Source of the DNA: a bacterium SM23_31
Lineage (GTDB): Bacteria; SM23-31
Length of the DNA stretch: 10,383 nt
Assembly (NCBI GenBank): GCA_001304035.1
Contig: LJUD01000276.1
Coordinates: 1 to 10,383 of the forward strand
Direction: 5' to 3'
Below are positions 1 through 5,776 of this stretch, piece after piece. A program made the translations under genes and the position numbers. Each line of letters opens with the position of its first letter. Position 1 is the stretch's first letter. Under the pieces are notes generated by a model. The model was given only the letters and a program-made list of their open reading frames with translations. It was not told the origin of the DNA and did no database searches.

Positions 1-309
1 CGAGTCAATTTTATCATTTTTGGTCTTTGATCCGTGAATGGCTTTCATGTACAGTGCATGACCTAAAACGAAGGGAATGTTGTGAGCCGCGCAGAAATCA
101 GCGATCCAGTACCAGGTGAACATACATTCGACAGCCAGAACTATATCGGGAAGATAGGGTTTGATAACTCGATACAGTGACTGTGGAGAGGAGGAAATAT
201 TTTTGTGAAAGAGAATATTTCCTCCTTGATTGAGGATACAGACATACATATTTTTAGTATGTAAGTCGATCCCGCAATAATACTGATGTTGTTGGGTATA
301 AAAACGCAT
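1..309 (-). CDS. IS110-family transposase, N-terminal part only (continues beyond window)
   Basis: The first 103 codons of a DEDD transposase read without interruption from the ATG at 309 to position 1. The protein matches the complete copy at 4388-5449 almost residue for residue, including GIDLHTKN near residue 15, AVECMFTWYW around residue 61 and KNDKIDS at 97-103. These hold the RuvC-like acidic residues D15, E61, D99 and D102. The family cuts and rejoins DNA using a RuvC-like domain, a C-terminal serine domain and an element-encoded guide RNA. AGGAGG precedes the start by a few bases. Whether the C-terminal half is intact cannot be judged here. Confidence 0.85.
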   Translation of the reverse strand, partial: MRFYTQQHQYYCGIDLHTKNMYVCILNQGGNILFHKNISSSPQSLYRVIKPYLPDIVLAVECMFTWYWIADFCAAHNIPFVLGHALYMKAIHGSKTKNDKIDS

Positions 310-382
310 CTTGTCCTCCTGTTATTAAATTGTGGGTTCACCTCAAGTTGTAGGGAAAAATTTTAAAGGACAAGAATAATAT
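1..382 (-). mobile_element. IS110-family (IS1111-like) insertion sequence, copy 1, cut by window edge
   Basis: This is the transposase-upstream end of an element closely similar, but not identical, to positions 5141-5522. The two copies stay collinear without indels through the coding part (offset 5140) and agree up to AATAATATCAA, after which they diverge completely. The subterminal repeat TTTAAAGGACAA is at 362-373, nine bases inside the boundary. The outside sequence is the L'' arm of an attC, so the element sits between R'' and L''. The other end and most of the transposase lie before position 1. Confidence 0.85.
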
Positions 383-463
383 CAATGTGCTGCAGTGGAC
401 GCCTACAGCTGTAGTATGAGTAACGACTTTGACAAAACACGGCGCCACTGAGCACTAGCCGTT
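383..463 (+). other. attC site A (R'' displaced by IS110, R' disrupted by IS1182)
   Basis: The L'' arm (386-403, GTGCTGCAGTGGACGCC) pairs with the L' arm (441-456, GGCGCCACTGAGCAC). Relative to L', L'' carries an unpaired G and an unpaired A, the usual strand-recognition signature of attC. The R' box starts CCGTT at 459-463 and is broken after GTT by the IS1182 element. R'' must lie on the far side of the IS110 copy, outside the window. The loop between the arms is about 37 bases. The arms resemble those of the attC at 3282-3383. Confidence 0.85.
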
Positions 464-2299
464 GTGACTGTCGAATAAGTCCTTTTTACGCGTGGTTTTT
501 TCCTGAAGAGTGGAGAGATTTTTAAAATATTCTATATTTATTTCTTCTAACCACTGCTTTTAAATTTTTTCTTCAGTACAATGCTGTTTTTTCCATTAAC
601 CTCAAACAGTAAAACCATAATTCATAATCTTTTCTATATTATGTACCATACAGTAGAGCATCCATTGGATGTTTACTTTCGATTTTCCTCTAAAACTGAA
701 ACGATCCAATTTCTTTATAAAGCGAATATTTCCAAATACAGGCTCAATAGTGCCAAGTCGTTTGGAATAAATATCTTTTCCTTTATCAGAATCTATCTTC
801 TGCTGCATTCTCTGGGAAATGCTTAATATTCTTTCATTATCATTCCTGTATCCGATGGGAATTAGTAAACTCCTTGATTTTGAATCTGTCTTGCTGAGGC
901 ATTTTGATTTTAATGAACATTCGCGACAATCAGTTTCCCTGGCTTGATAATATCTGTAGTATTTATTTCTGGATTTATGCTTAAGACTCATCTGCTTTAA
1001 ATATTTACCAGCCGGGCATTTGTATTTGCCTACTTCCTCAACATATTGAAATTCTTTCCAGGAAAAGGTTTCTCTTTTGGGTGTATACCATCTCTTCTTT
1101 GGCGGCTTATTTACTCCATCTTTGAAGCGATCCTGTTCTTTAAATCGCTCATCGCGTTTGCGATGTAAAGTATCGGGTATATAAGCATCAATTCTCTCTT
1201 TTTCACATTTTTCTATATTCTTTTTAGAATGATAATTAGCGTCTGCTGTTAATATTTTATCCTTAAAATAATTTTCATCCCTGCCAATCGCTTTCATATT
1301 CTCTTTGGCCCTATCGACCATTGGAGACAAATTATCAGCATCCTGTCCGTTACCCATCGCCTCTGCATGGACTATGATCTGATGTTTATTATCTACCAAT
1401 GCCTGGGCGTTGTAGCCCTGGATAACTCCATGTGCAGTCGGCATCTTAGCACTATGGTTGTCAGTAACATTACTTTGAAGTTCTTTCTTTGTCTTCCCTT
1501 TTTTAGGCTTGTTTTCATTTAAAAATTTATCTATACGTTTGATTCGACGCTCTATACGCTTAATCTGCTTTTCCTTTTTTGAACGATCAGAACCGCCTTC
1601 CTGTTTATCTTCCCGTTCATGATCGGATATCAACTTCTTAACTTTCTCTTCCAGTTTCTTCTGTTTATGTCGCAGTTCTTTAAAAGTACCACTCCACTGT
1701 TTTGATGCATTTGACGGTAACTTACAGCCATCTAGGGAAAAATGGGTGCCGCCTAATAAATTTAATTCTTCGCAGTATAAAAGAACGTCACGGAATATAT
1801 GAATAATCTCATCTTTCATCGCAGAAATAAAATGAGCGAGCGTACTATGATCCGGAGCCATGCCACAGGATAATGCCATAAAGGTAATGTTCTCCTGGCA
1901 GGCTCTTTCTATCTTCCGGGAACCTATAATACTTCTTGAAAAAGCAAGTAATACTACCTTTAATAACAACTTTGGATCATGAGCCGGTGCACCTGTTTCA
2001 TCGTTTTTATATTTTTCATCAAAAATAGATAAATCGACTTTCTTTTCTATAACCTCATGAATAGCATGTTCTAAGGTGCCCGGCATGAGTTGATCTTGTA
2101 ATGAAACCGGAATCATGATCATCTGTGAGTAATTATATTTTTTGTATTTTGCCATAAGAAATATCCAACGTTTAATAGAAGTCGCAAGTAATTTAGCTAA
2201 GTAAATGGTAATTATCAATTTAACGCAGAGATTAAAAAAATGCTGGCGATTTCATACTAAAATGAGTACCATTATTAATAATAGCTTTTTCGAAAGTCT
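464..2299 (-). mobile_element. IS1182-family insertion sequence inserted in the attC R' box
   Basis: The element contains one IS1182-type transposase on the minus strand. I infer the ends from imperfect inverted repeats: GACTGTCGAATAAG at 466-479, and the reverse complement of 2285-2298, GACTTTCGAAAAAG (12 of 14 identical). Both are bordered by CGTT (460-463 and 2300-2303), consistent with a 4-bp target duplication. After removing the element and one CGTT, the site reads CCGTTAGGCGC, a normal R' box. Tips are uncertain by one or two bases. The 118-bp tail after the transposase stop and the leader at 2156-2299 hold no other gene. Confidence 0.75.
602..2155 (-). CDS. IS1182-family transposase (DUF772 / DDE)
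   Basis: This is a 517-residue DDE transposase of the IS1182 group. The N-terminal third (to about residue 130) is the InsH/DUF772-type domain that starts these proteins. Likely catalytic residues are D142 in HFSLDG, D305 in ILTADANYH and E471 in the C-terminal RLGTIEPVFGNI block, which is followed by the typical RGKSKVNIQWMLYCMVHN tail. A lysine-rich predicted coiled coil lies between the first and second aspartates. A cysteine cluster (CPAGKYL, CRECSLKSKC) precedes the final block, a zinc-finger-like feature of the family. I chose MAKYKKYNY as the start because the 21 residues before it resemble leader sequence; a longer form would begin at 2218. No frameshift or internal stop is visible, so the element may be active. 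Confidence 0.9.
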   Translation of the reverse strand: MAKYKKYNYSQMIMIPVSLQDQLMPGTLEHAIHEVIEKKVDLSIFDEKYKNDETGAPAHDPKLLLKVVLLAFSRSIIGSRKIERACQENITFMALSCGMAPDHSTLAHFISAMKDEIIHIFRDVLLYCEELNLLGGTHFSLDGCKLPSNASKQWSGTFKELRHKQKKLEEKVKKLISDHEREDKQEGGSDRSKKEKQIKRIERRIKRIDKFLNENKPKKGKTKKELQSNVTDNHSAKMPTAHGVIQGYNAQALVDNKHQIIVHAEAMGNGQDADNLSPMVDRAKENMKAIGRDENYFKDKILTADANYHSKKNIEKCEKERIDAYIPDTLHRKRDERFKEQDRFKDGVNKPPKKRWYTPKRETFSWKEFQYVEEVGKYKCPAGKYLKQMSLKHKSRNKYYRYYQARETDCRECSLKSKCLSKTDSKSRSLLIPIGYRNDNERILSISQRMQQKIDSDKGKDIYSKRLGTIEPVFGNIRFIKKLDRFSFRGKSKVNIQWMLYCMVHNIEKIMNYGFTV

Positions 2300-2309
2300 C
2301 GTTAGGCGC

Positions 2310-2504
2310 ATGAGAGGATCATCTGGGAAAGCCGGGTCCACTCGTCCGCCTCGCTCCGTGAGTATAGATATCAGTTGCGATTGTTTGAGTGATGTACTGA
2401 AATCGATTGTGACGGATGAATTCGCAATCACTAGAAGGGTTGTCTCGGGTAAATGTGTAGGGCAAAAACAATCTAGACATATTGACCTGCGAAAGGAGGA
2501 ATAG
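2310..2504 (+). CDS. possible small cassette protein of unknown function
   Basis: A 64-codon frame opens with an ATG two bases after the R' box GTTAGGC (2301-2307), a common position for the first ORF of a cassette. It ends with TAG one base before the next gene's ATG, and its last codons contain that gene's ribosome binding site (AGGAGG, 2493-2498), which would suit translational coupling. The product (MRGSSGKAGSTRPPRS...) has no family I recognise, no signal peptide and no membrane segment. It has no Shine-Dalgarno of its own. It could equally be the untranslated leader of the following gene. Confidence 0.3.
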   Translation: MRGSSGKAGSTRPPRSVSIDISCDCLSDVLKSIVTDEFAITRRVVSGKCVGQKQSRHIDLRKEE

Positions 2505-2505
2505 T

Positions 2506-2781
2506 ATGGGATTCGATGAAGGTCTGGGCATTTTCTTGTGGGTTTTAGTAATTGTCGCGGTAATTGTTCTCATCGTAAATTACCGAAAAGGCAAGATAGG
2601 CCTGGTGATGACCGCTGGGTTTATTCTACTTGGAATCGGAATAGCAGGTGATGTACCGTTGCCAACTGTGGCCCCTGGTCTGGCATTCGTGCACAACAAA
2701 GCATCATTACTTTCAGTTCTTGGCCTGTTATTAATACTCGGTTCTTGGTGGGCGACTCGAAGAAAAAAGAGAGAAGGCTGA
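2506..2781 (+). CDS. small membrane protein, three predicted helices, unknown function
   Basis: A 91-residue product starts at MGFDEGLG. I chose this start because a strong AGGAGG lies eight bases upstream, and the in-frame upstream alternative at 2482 has no site. Hydrophobic segments fall at about residues 7-25 (FLWVLVIVAVIVLIV), 33-47 (GLVMTAGFILLGIGIAG) and 67-82 (SLLSVLGLLLILGSWW). The tail ATRRKKREG is strongly basic and probably cytoplasmic. It is the main gene of the cassette 2302-2846. I do not recognise a family; short hydrophobic proteins of this kind are frequent in integron cassettes. Confidence 0.65.
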   Translation: MGFDEGLGIFLWVLVIVAVIVLIVNYRKGKIGLVMTAGFILLGIGIAGDVPLPTVAPGLAFVHNKASLLSVLGLLLILGSWWATRRKKREG

Positions 2782-2819
2782 AGGCGAGCTAAGAAGAAAG
2801 CCTCCATTAGTGTTGAGTG

Positions 2820-2854
2820 CCGCTTAACAAGCACTTCCAGCCGACGTTAGGCGG
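2820..2854 (+). other. attC-like site B, apparently missing its right arm
   Basis: An R''-like box CCGCTTAAC (2820-2828) is followed by an L''-like arm (GCACTTCCAGCCGA), then immediately by the R' box GTTAGGCGG (2846-2854). No loop or complementary L' arm lies between them. The R' box is supported independently: its continuation GTTAGGCGG is the reverse complement of the R'' box at 3282-3291, so a cassette does begin here. The site therefore looks like an attC deleted from L'' to R'. Confidence 0.5.
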
Positions 2855-2877
2855 ACAAAGTAGTCTGGGGCGAAGCG

Positions 2878-3108
2878 ATGAGTGACTCCACTAGATGTGT
2901 GGGAGTTGCGATATTCGGCACGTTCATGTGCATTCCGGCACTTACGTACTCGCTGAGGGCGCTGCCCGAGTACAGGTACAATCCAACGTTGGGGAGTTTC
3001 GATCTCCTTGCCGCGATCCTTACTGCAGCCTCCTGCAGTGGTGCGTGGACCATGAGGCCATGGACAGAGTTCTCTTTTGGCGGATGGGCTGCGATTGCGA
3101 CGGTTTGA
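2878..3108 (+). CDS. hypothetical hydrophobic cassette protein (possibly the 5' half of a broken gene)
   Basis: A 76-codon ORF, MSDSTRCVGVAIFG..., begins 31 bases after the cassette boundary. Residues 8-26 and about 42-56 are hydrophobic enough to be membrane segments. The TGA at 3106-3108 is followed by a further open stretch in the same frame leading directly into the ORF at 3148-3330, which has another strong hydrophobic segment. The two may therefore be one three-helix protein interrupted by a nonsense codon. The ribosome binding site is weak. I recognise no family. The DNA is clearly more GC-rich than the toxin-antitoxin cassettes beside it. Confidence 0.35.
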   Translation: MSDSTRCVGVAIFGTFMCIPALTYSLRALPEYRYNPTLGSFDLLAAILTAASCSGAWTMRPWTEFSFGGWAAIATV

Positions 3109-3147
3109 AAGCTGGTCGTAGAAGGCCTTGATTCGCGAAATCTACTC

Positions 3148-3330
3148 ATGAGCATCATCGCAGAATTGATTGTGGGATTCTTGTGGATTGTCGTAACCGT
3201 GACTGTGTACAACCAGATAAGCGTCTACCGCTCCCGTCACCCAGTGCCGCCCCAAGACACTCAAATCTTTTGTGTTGGGATGCCGCCTAACCCAGTGCTG
3301 CAGCCGACACCGCAACGGCGAGCGCCGTGA
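3148..3330 (+). CDS. hypothetical short hydrophobic ORF, same frame as the preceding ORF
   Basis: This 60-codon ORF (MSIIAELIVGFLWIVVTVTVYNQ...) has one clear membrane segment at residues 4-21. It shares the frame of 2878-3108, with only the TGA at 3106-3108 and 13 sense codons between. No ribosome binding site precedes its ATG, so it may be the 3' half of a disrupted gene instead of an independent one. Its last residues (PPNPVLQPTPQRRAP) are encoded by the R'' box and left arm of the attC, and it stops inside that site. Extension of a cassette ORF into attC is common. Function unknown. Confidence 0.3.
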   Translation: MSIIAELIVGFLWIVVTVTVYNQISVYRSRHPVPPQDTQIFCVGMPPNPVLQPTPQRRAP

Positions 3331-3383
3331 CGATGTCGGAGTATATTCTGTAGCGGTGCGGCTGAGCACTAACCGTTAGAAGC
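3282..3383 (+). other. attC site C
   Basis: R'' is GCCGCCTAAC (3282-3291) and R' is CCGTTAGAAGC, with the cut after G3375. The left arm AGTGCTGCAGCCGACACCGC (3294-3313) pairs with the right arm (3353-3370) throughout, except for an unpaired G and an unpaired A on the left. The loop of about 39 bases contains a self-complementary GGCGAGCGCC-type stretch. R'' matches the reverse complement of the upstream cassette's start (GTTAGGCGG at 2846), which closes the cassette 2847-3375. Confidence 0.92.
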
Positions 3384-3414
3384 ACAGTAAATGTAAAAAA
3401 AGTGGAACTTTTAG

Positions 3415-3443
3415 TTGACAACATATGTATATGTTAGTAATAT
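3415..3443 (+). promoter_or_regulatory. sigma70-type promoter and operator-like palindrome of brnTA
   Basis: TTGACA (3415-3420) and TAATAT (3438-3443) are separated by exactly 17 bases. The spacer contains the palindrome AACATAT-GT-ATATGTT (3420-3435), with seven-base perfect arms, placed to block RNA polymerase. BrnA-type antitoxins are known to autorepress, so this is its probable operator (inference). The expected transcription start is only about two to four bases before the brnT ATG. Confidence 0.75.
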
Positions 3444-3452
3444 ACATTCAAT

Positions 3453-3695
3453 ATGATAAAATTTCTGAAGAATTGTGAAATTTTCTTCAATTTACCTTTG
3501 GTAATTAGTGATGATGTAAAACACTCGAACGCTGAGAAGAGATTTTATGCTTTAGGAAAATCAAAAGCAGAGAGGTTTTTATTTGTATCCTTCACAATTA
3601 GAAATAACTTAATTAGGGTTATTTCCGCTAGAGATATGAATCGTAAAGAAAGAAAGATCTATGAAGAAAAAATTAAAAAAAATACCAAAATTTAG
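3453..3695 (+). CDS. brnT: BrnT-family toxin, apparently lacking the N-terminal strand region
   Basis: BrnT is a RelE-fold ribonuclease that is inhibited by BrnA. From residue 9 onward the 80-residue product follows the family closely: EIFFNLPLVISDDV, EKRFYALGKS, LFVSFTIRNNLIRVISARDMNRKERKIYEE. Family members usually carry about 15-20 more residues near the start, with a pattern such as FEWDxxKNxxNxxKHGxSF. Here MIKF runs straight into LKNCEIFF. No upstream frame supplies the missing part: a TAA lies in frame at 3438. An in-frame internal deletion is likely, and the toxin may be inactive. It overlaps brnA by 35 bases, a normal arrangement for this pair. Confidence 0.75.
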   Translation: MIKFLKNCEIFFNLPLVISDDVKHSNAEKRFYALGKSKAERFLFVSFTIRNNLIRVISARDMNRKERKIYEEKIKKNTKI

Positions 3696-3942
3696 AAAAG
3701 AAGACGATGAGCGCAAATTTTGGTCAGACGTCGATTCTACCGAATATATAGACTGGGAAAAGGCTGAAATAGTTGCCCTACCCAAATTAAAACCTTCTAC
3801 GAAGACGATCTCACTAAGACTTCCAGAATCAATGCTGGATGAAATTCGCACGATCGCAAATAAACATGATGTTCCTTATCAGTCTTTCATAAAGATTATA
3901 CTGAAAGAAAAGATAGACGAAGAATTAAAGAAACCTGCGTAA
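3661..3942 (+). CDS. brnA: BrnA-family antitoxin (CopG-like ribbon-helix-helix)
   Basis: This 93-residue antitoxin is full length for its family. The N-terminal segment (KKIPKFRKEDDERKFW, then STEYIDWEKAE, residues 8-40) is the toxin-binding region seen in BrnA and related CopG antitoxins. It is followed by LPKLKPSTKTISLRLPESMLDEIRTIANKHDVPYQSFIKIILKEKI, the ribbon-helix-helix DNA-binding domain. Its DNA target is probably the palindrome at 3420-3435. It ends five bases before the R'' box of the cassette. No defect is visible, in contrast to its toxin partner. Confidence 0.88.
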   Translation: MKKKLKKIPKFRKEDDERKFWSDVDSTEYIDWEKAEIVALPKLKPSTKTISLRLPESMLDEIRTIANKHDVPYQSFIKIILKEKIDEELKKPA

Positions 3943-3947
3943 TACTT

Positions 3948-3958
3948 GTGCTTCTAAC
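3948..3958 (+). other. attC site D: R'' box only, remainder lost at an IS110 insertion
   Basis: GTGCTTCTAAC is the exact reverse complement of this cassette's start, GTTAGAAGCAC (3375-3385), so it is the R'' box of the brnTA attC. The next bases are the IS110-family element. On the far side of that element (from 5523) I find no L'', L' or R' sequence, so the rest of the site is missing. Confidence 0.8.
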
Positions 3959-3976
3959 ATATATTTGTCCTTTAAA

Positions 3977-4387
3977 GTCAAGAGAAAATAGTATTCTAAT
4001 ACGATAAAATTGCATTTTTTCGTTATTTCGTTCTTTGACAAACTTTTCTTTGTTGTCACAGATGAAATACCAATATCTGCGACCAAACATATATCGGGAA
4101 TCATGCTCCGGAAATATTAACGTCAACCTTTACGGTCCTATTCAAAGGAATGATTTTACGGCTGATCGCCGGAATCAGTTAGTTTAAAGGCTCCGCAAGG
4201 TGCAGACTATTGGAAAAATTTGTCATGATAATTAAGACCCGTGCTGCCTGTCCAATCAACGCGCATTAGGTTTTAGGATCTGTCCATGATCATAGCCTCA
4301 TTGATAATGAATGTGCTTTTAGCACCATTAATCTAGGAATGATCTCAGGTGGACTTGTCCCCAGATGACCTGAGTTAGACGTATGGC
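3977..4387 (-). ncRNA. candidate guide (bridge/seek) RNA region of the IS110-family element
   Basis: About 410 bases between the transposase stop and the IS end contain no credible ORF. IS1111-type elements encode their target-selecting RNA in this position. Structure is visible: CTCAGGT (4344-4350) pairs with ACCTGAG (4368-4374) across a 17-base loop, which itself contains GGAC-TT-GTCC, and CGGC-TGATC-GCCG lies at about 4159-4171. The RNA limits and guide loops cannot be set by eye. The location is seen directly; the function is inferred from the family. Confidence 0.4.
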
Positions 4388-5449
4388 TCAGGCGGCAGCA
4401 CGGTCTTTAATCTGGAGAAAATGTCTTATATCAAAAGCCTGTTTATTTTTAAGCATATAATAAACGGTACGGCCGAGTTTATGTGAAATGATTGCCAGTG
4501 CCCGTGCTTTGCCGTGTTTATTTTTCAGTTTAAGGTGAAGATCTTTTATTTCTTGCTTCTCGCGGATCAGCAGCAGAGTGGCTTCAGAGAAAGCCCATTT
4601 GAGATAAGCATTGCCCATTTTACGATTACTAGCCCCTTTAATTTTTCCGGCCGATTCCTTTTTAGGTTTGATCAGCCTGGCATATGATGAGAAATTCTGA
4701 ACGCGCTGGAAGCGTGAGATATCCTGAATTTCGTATAAGATAACCAGGGAGAGGATTTTACCAACGCCGGGGATTGTTCTCAAGAGATAAAGGTCGTTCG
4801 GGCGGTTTTCTTTGGTATGGCGGACTAAAAAAAGTTCCACTTCATTAAGTAGATTATCATACTGTTTTAGCAAGGTTAGATTGAGTTCAATACTTTTGCG
4901 AACACTCTTATCTTCAAAGTGTTCACTAATTCCGGTACGGTTTCTTTTTCTTGAGATGCATTTATTAAATTCAGGCAGATTATACTGGCTGCGGGTGTTC
5001 TGGATGTGAGCGAGCAATTCCGAACGTTTGTACATAAAATGCATACGACGACGGAGCAGATCACGGGTGGAACGCATTTCTGCTGGATATACATAGGCCA
5101 TAGGGATCATGCCACCACGCAATAAAACGGCGATCTTGTGAGAATCGATTTTATCGTTCTTGGTTTTGGATCCGTGAATGGCTTTCATGTACAGTGCATG
5201 ACCCAAAACGAAGGGAATGTTGTAAGCCGAGCAGAAATCCGCGATCCAGTACCAGGTGAACATACATTCAACAGCTAGCGCTATATCGGGAAGATAGGGT
5301 TTGATAACTCGATATAGTGATTGAGGAGAGGAGGAAATATTTTTGTGAAAGAGAATATTTCCTCCTTGATTGAGGATGCAGACATACATATTTTTAGTAT
5401 GTAAGTCGATTCCGCAATAATACTGATGTTGTTGGGTATAAAAACGCAT
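4388..5449 (-). CDS. IS110-family DEDD transposase
   Basis: The 353-residue product is full length for the family. The N-terminal RuvC-like domain shows D15 (GIDLHTKN), E61 (AVECMFTWYW), D99 and D102 (KNDKIDSHKIA). A predicted helical linker follows. The C-terminal Transposase_20 part has the helix-hairpin-helix-like RTIPGVGKILSLVILYEI (224-241), then SSYARLIKPKKESAGKIKG with the likely serine nucleophile at S266, and NRKMGNAYLKWAF. AGGAGG precedes the ATG. The gene is uninterrupted, so the element may be active. The protein forms a complex with the element's RNA to recombine the circular element into a short target, here an attC. Confidence 0.93.
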   Translation of the reverse strand: MRFYTQQHQYYCGIDLHTKNMYVCILNQGGNILFHKNISSSPQSLYRVIKPYLPDIALAVECMFTWYWIADFCSAYNIPFVLGHALYMKAIHGSKTKNDKIDSHKIAVLLRGGMIPMAYVYPAEMRSTRDLLRRRMHFMYKRSELLAHIQNTRSQYNLPEFNKCISRKRNRTGISEHFEDKSVRKSIELNLTLLKQYDNLLNEVELFLVRHTKENRPNDLYLLRTIPGVGKILSLVILYEIQDISRFQRVQNFSSYARLIKPKKESAGKIKGASNRKMGNAYLKWAFSEATLLLIREKQEIKDLHLKLKNKHGKARALAIISHKLGRTVYYMLKNKQAFDIRHFLQIKDRAAA

Positions 5450-5533
5450 CTTGTCCTCCTGTTATTAAATTGTGGGTTAACATCAAGTTGTGGTAATAAT
5501 TTTTAAAGGACAAGAATAATATCAAAGAAGTAG

Positions 5534-5539
5534 TATATT
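5534..5539 (+). promoter_or_regulatory. possible -10 element of the antitoxin-mazF operon
   Basis: TATATT sits six bases before the ATG at 5546, the same arrangement as in the hig cassette. No -35 sequence matches at 16-18 bases upstream, where the IS110 end now lies, so the original -35 may have been lost. GGTGG at 5540-5544 is a weak alternative as a ribosome binding site. Confidence 0.3.
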
Positions 5540-5545
5540 GGTGGT

Positions 5546-5776
5546 ATGAAAATAAAGACTTCAATTACATTATCAAAAGAATTACTTAGTGCAATAGACA
5601 ACAAATCGATTGGACATAAAAGTCGTTCAGACTTCATTGAAAATGCTGTGTGGAAATATATTTTATATATATTAAGAGAAGAACAGAGTAAGAAAGATTT
5701 AGAAATAATCAATCATAACTCTGATTCACTAAATAAAGAAGCTAATGATGTATTAGATTATCAGGTTTCCATTTGA
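5546..5776 (+). CDS. ribbon-helix-helix antitoxin of a MazF-type module
   Basis: This 76-residue protein has an N-terminal ribbon-helix-helix domain: the beta strand MKIKTSITLSKELLSAIDN, then KSRSDFIENAVWKYI (residues 1-39). The hydrophilic, probably flexible C-terminal half (residues 45-76) would bind the toxin. Its stop codon overlaps the toxin's TTG start by four bases (5773-5776), so the two are translationally coupled. Only 20-odd bases separate it from the IS110 end; the normal cassette start, expected to read GTTAGCAC to match the R'' box at 6116, is absent. The antitoxin presumably neutralises the toxin and represses the operon (family knowledge). Confidence 0.8.
   Translation: MKIKTSITLSKELLSAIDNKSIGHKSRSDFIENAVWKYILYILREEQSKKDLEIINHNSDSLNKEANDVLDYQVSI

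Larger units (their letters stand above)
3959..5522 (-). mobile_element. IS110-family (IS1111-like) insertion sequence, copy 2, complete
   Basis: The element has one DEDD transposase and 12-bp inverted repeats located slightly inside the ends: TTGTCCTTTAAA (3965-3976) and TTTAAAGGACAA (5502-5513). Subterminal repeats and a long non-coding stretch downstream of the transposase are hallmarks of the IS1111 subgroup. The left end abuts the R'' box of the brnTA attC. The right end is fixed by comparison with copy 1. Exact tips are uncertain by up to three bases, because CAA beyond 5522 is shared by both copies. No terminal direct repeat is seen, as is normal for this family. Confidence 0.85.

Noticed and set aside
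141..341. 66-codon minus-strand ORF in IS110 copy 1
   Set aside because: It is a shifted frame of the real transposase, which reads from 309 and matches copy 2 codon for codon.
581..826. + strand ORF at the start of the IS1182 element
   Set aside because: It lies antisense to the C-terminal coding part of the transposase and has no features of its own.
2847..3212. Long minus-strand ORF of 121 codons
   Set aside because: It runs antisense across a cassette, ends next to an attC boundary, has a low-complexity composition and no recognisable domain. Cassette genes here all read on the + strand.
4344..4374. CTCAGGT/ACCTGAG hairpin as a rho-independent terminator of the IS110 transposase
   Set aside because: No uridine run follows in the transcript direction, and the loop is structured. 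It fits better as part of the element's non-coding RNA region.
5503..5712. Minus-strand ORF over the mazF antitoxin
   Set aside because: It is antisense to a well-supported antitoxin gene and crosses the IS110 end.
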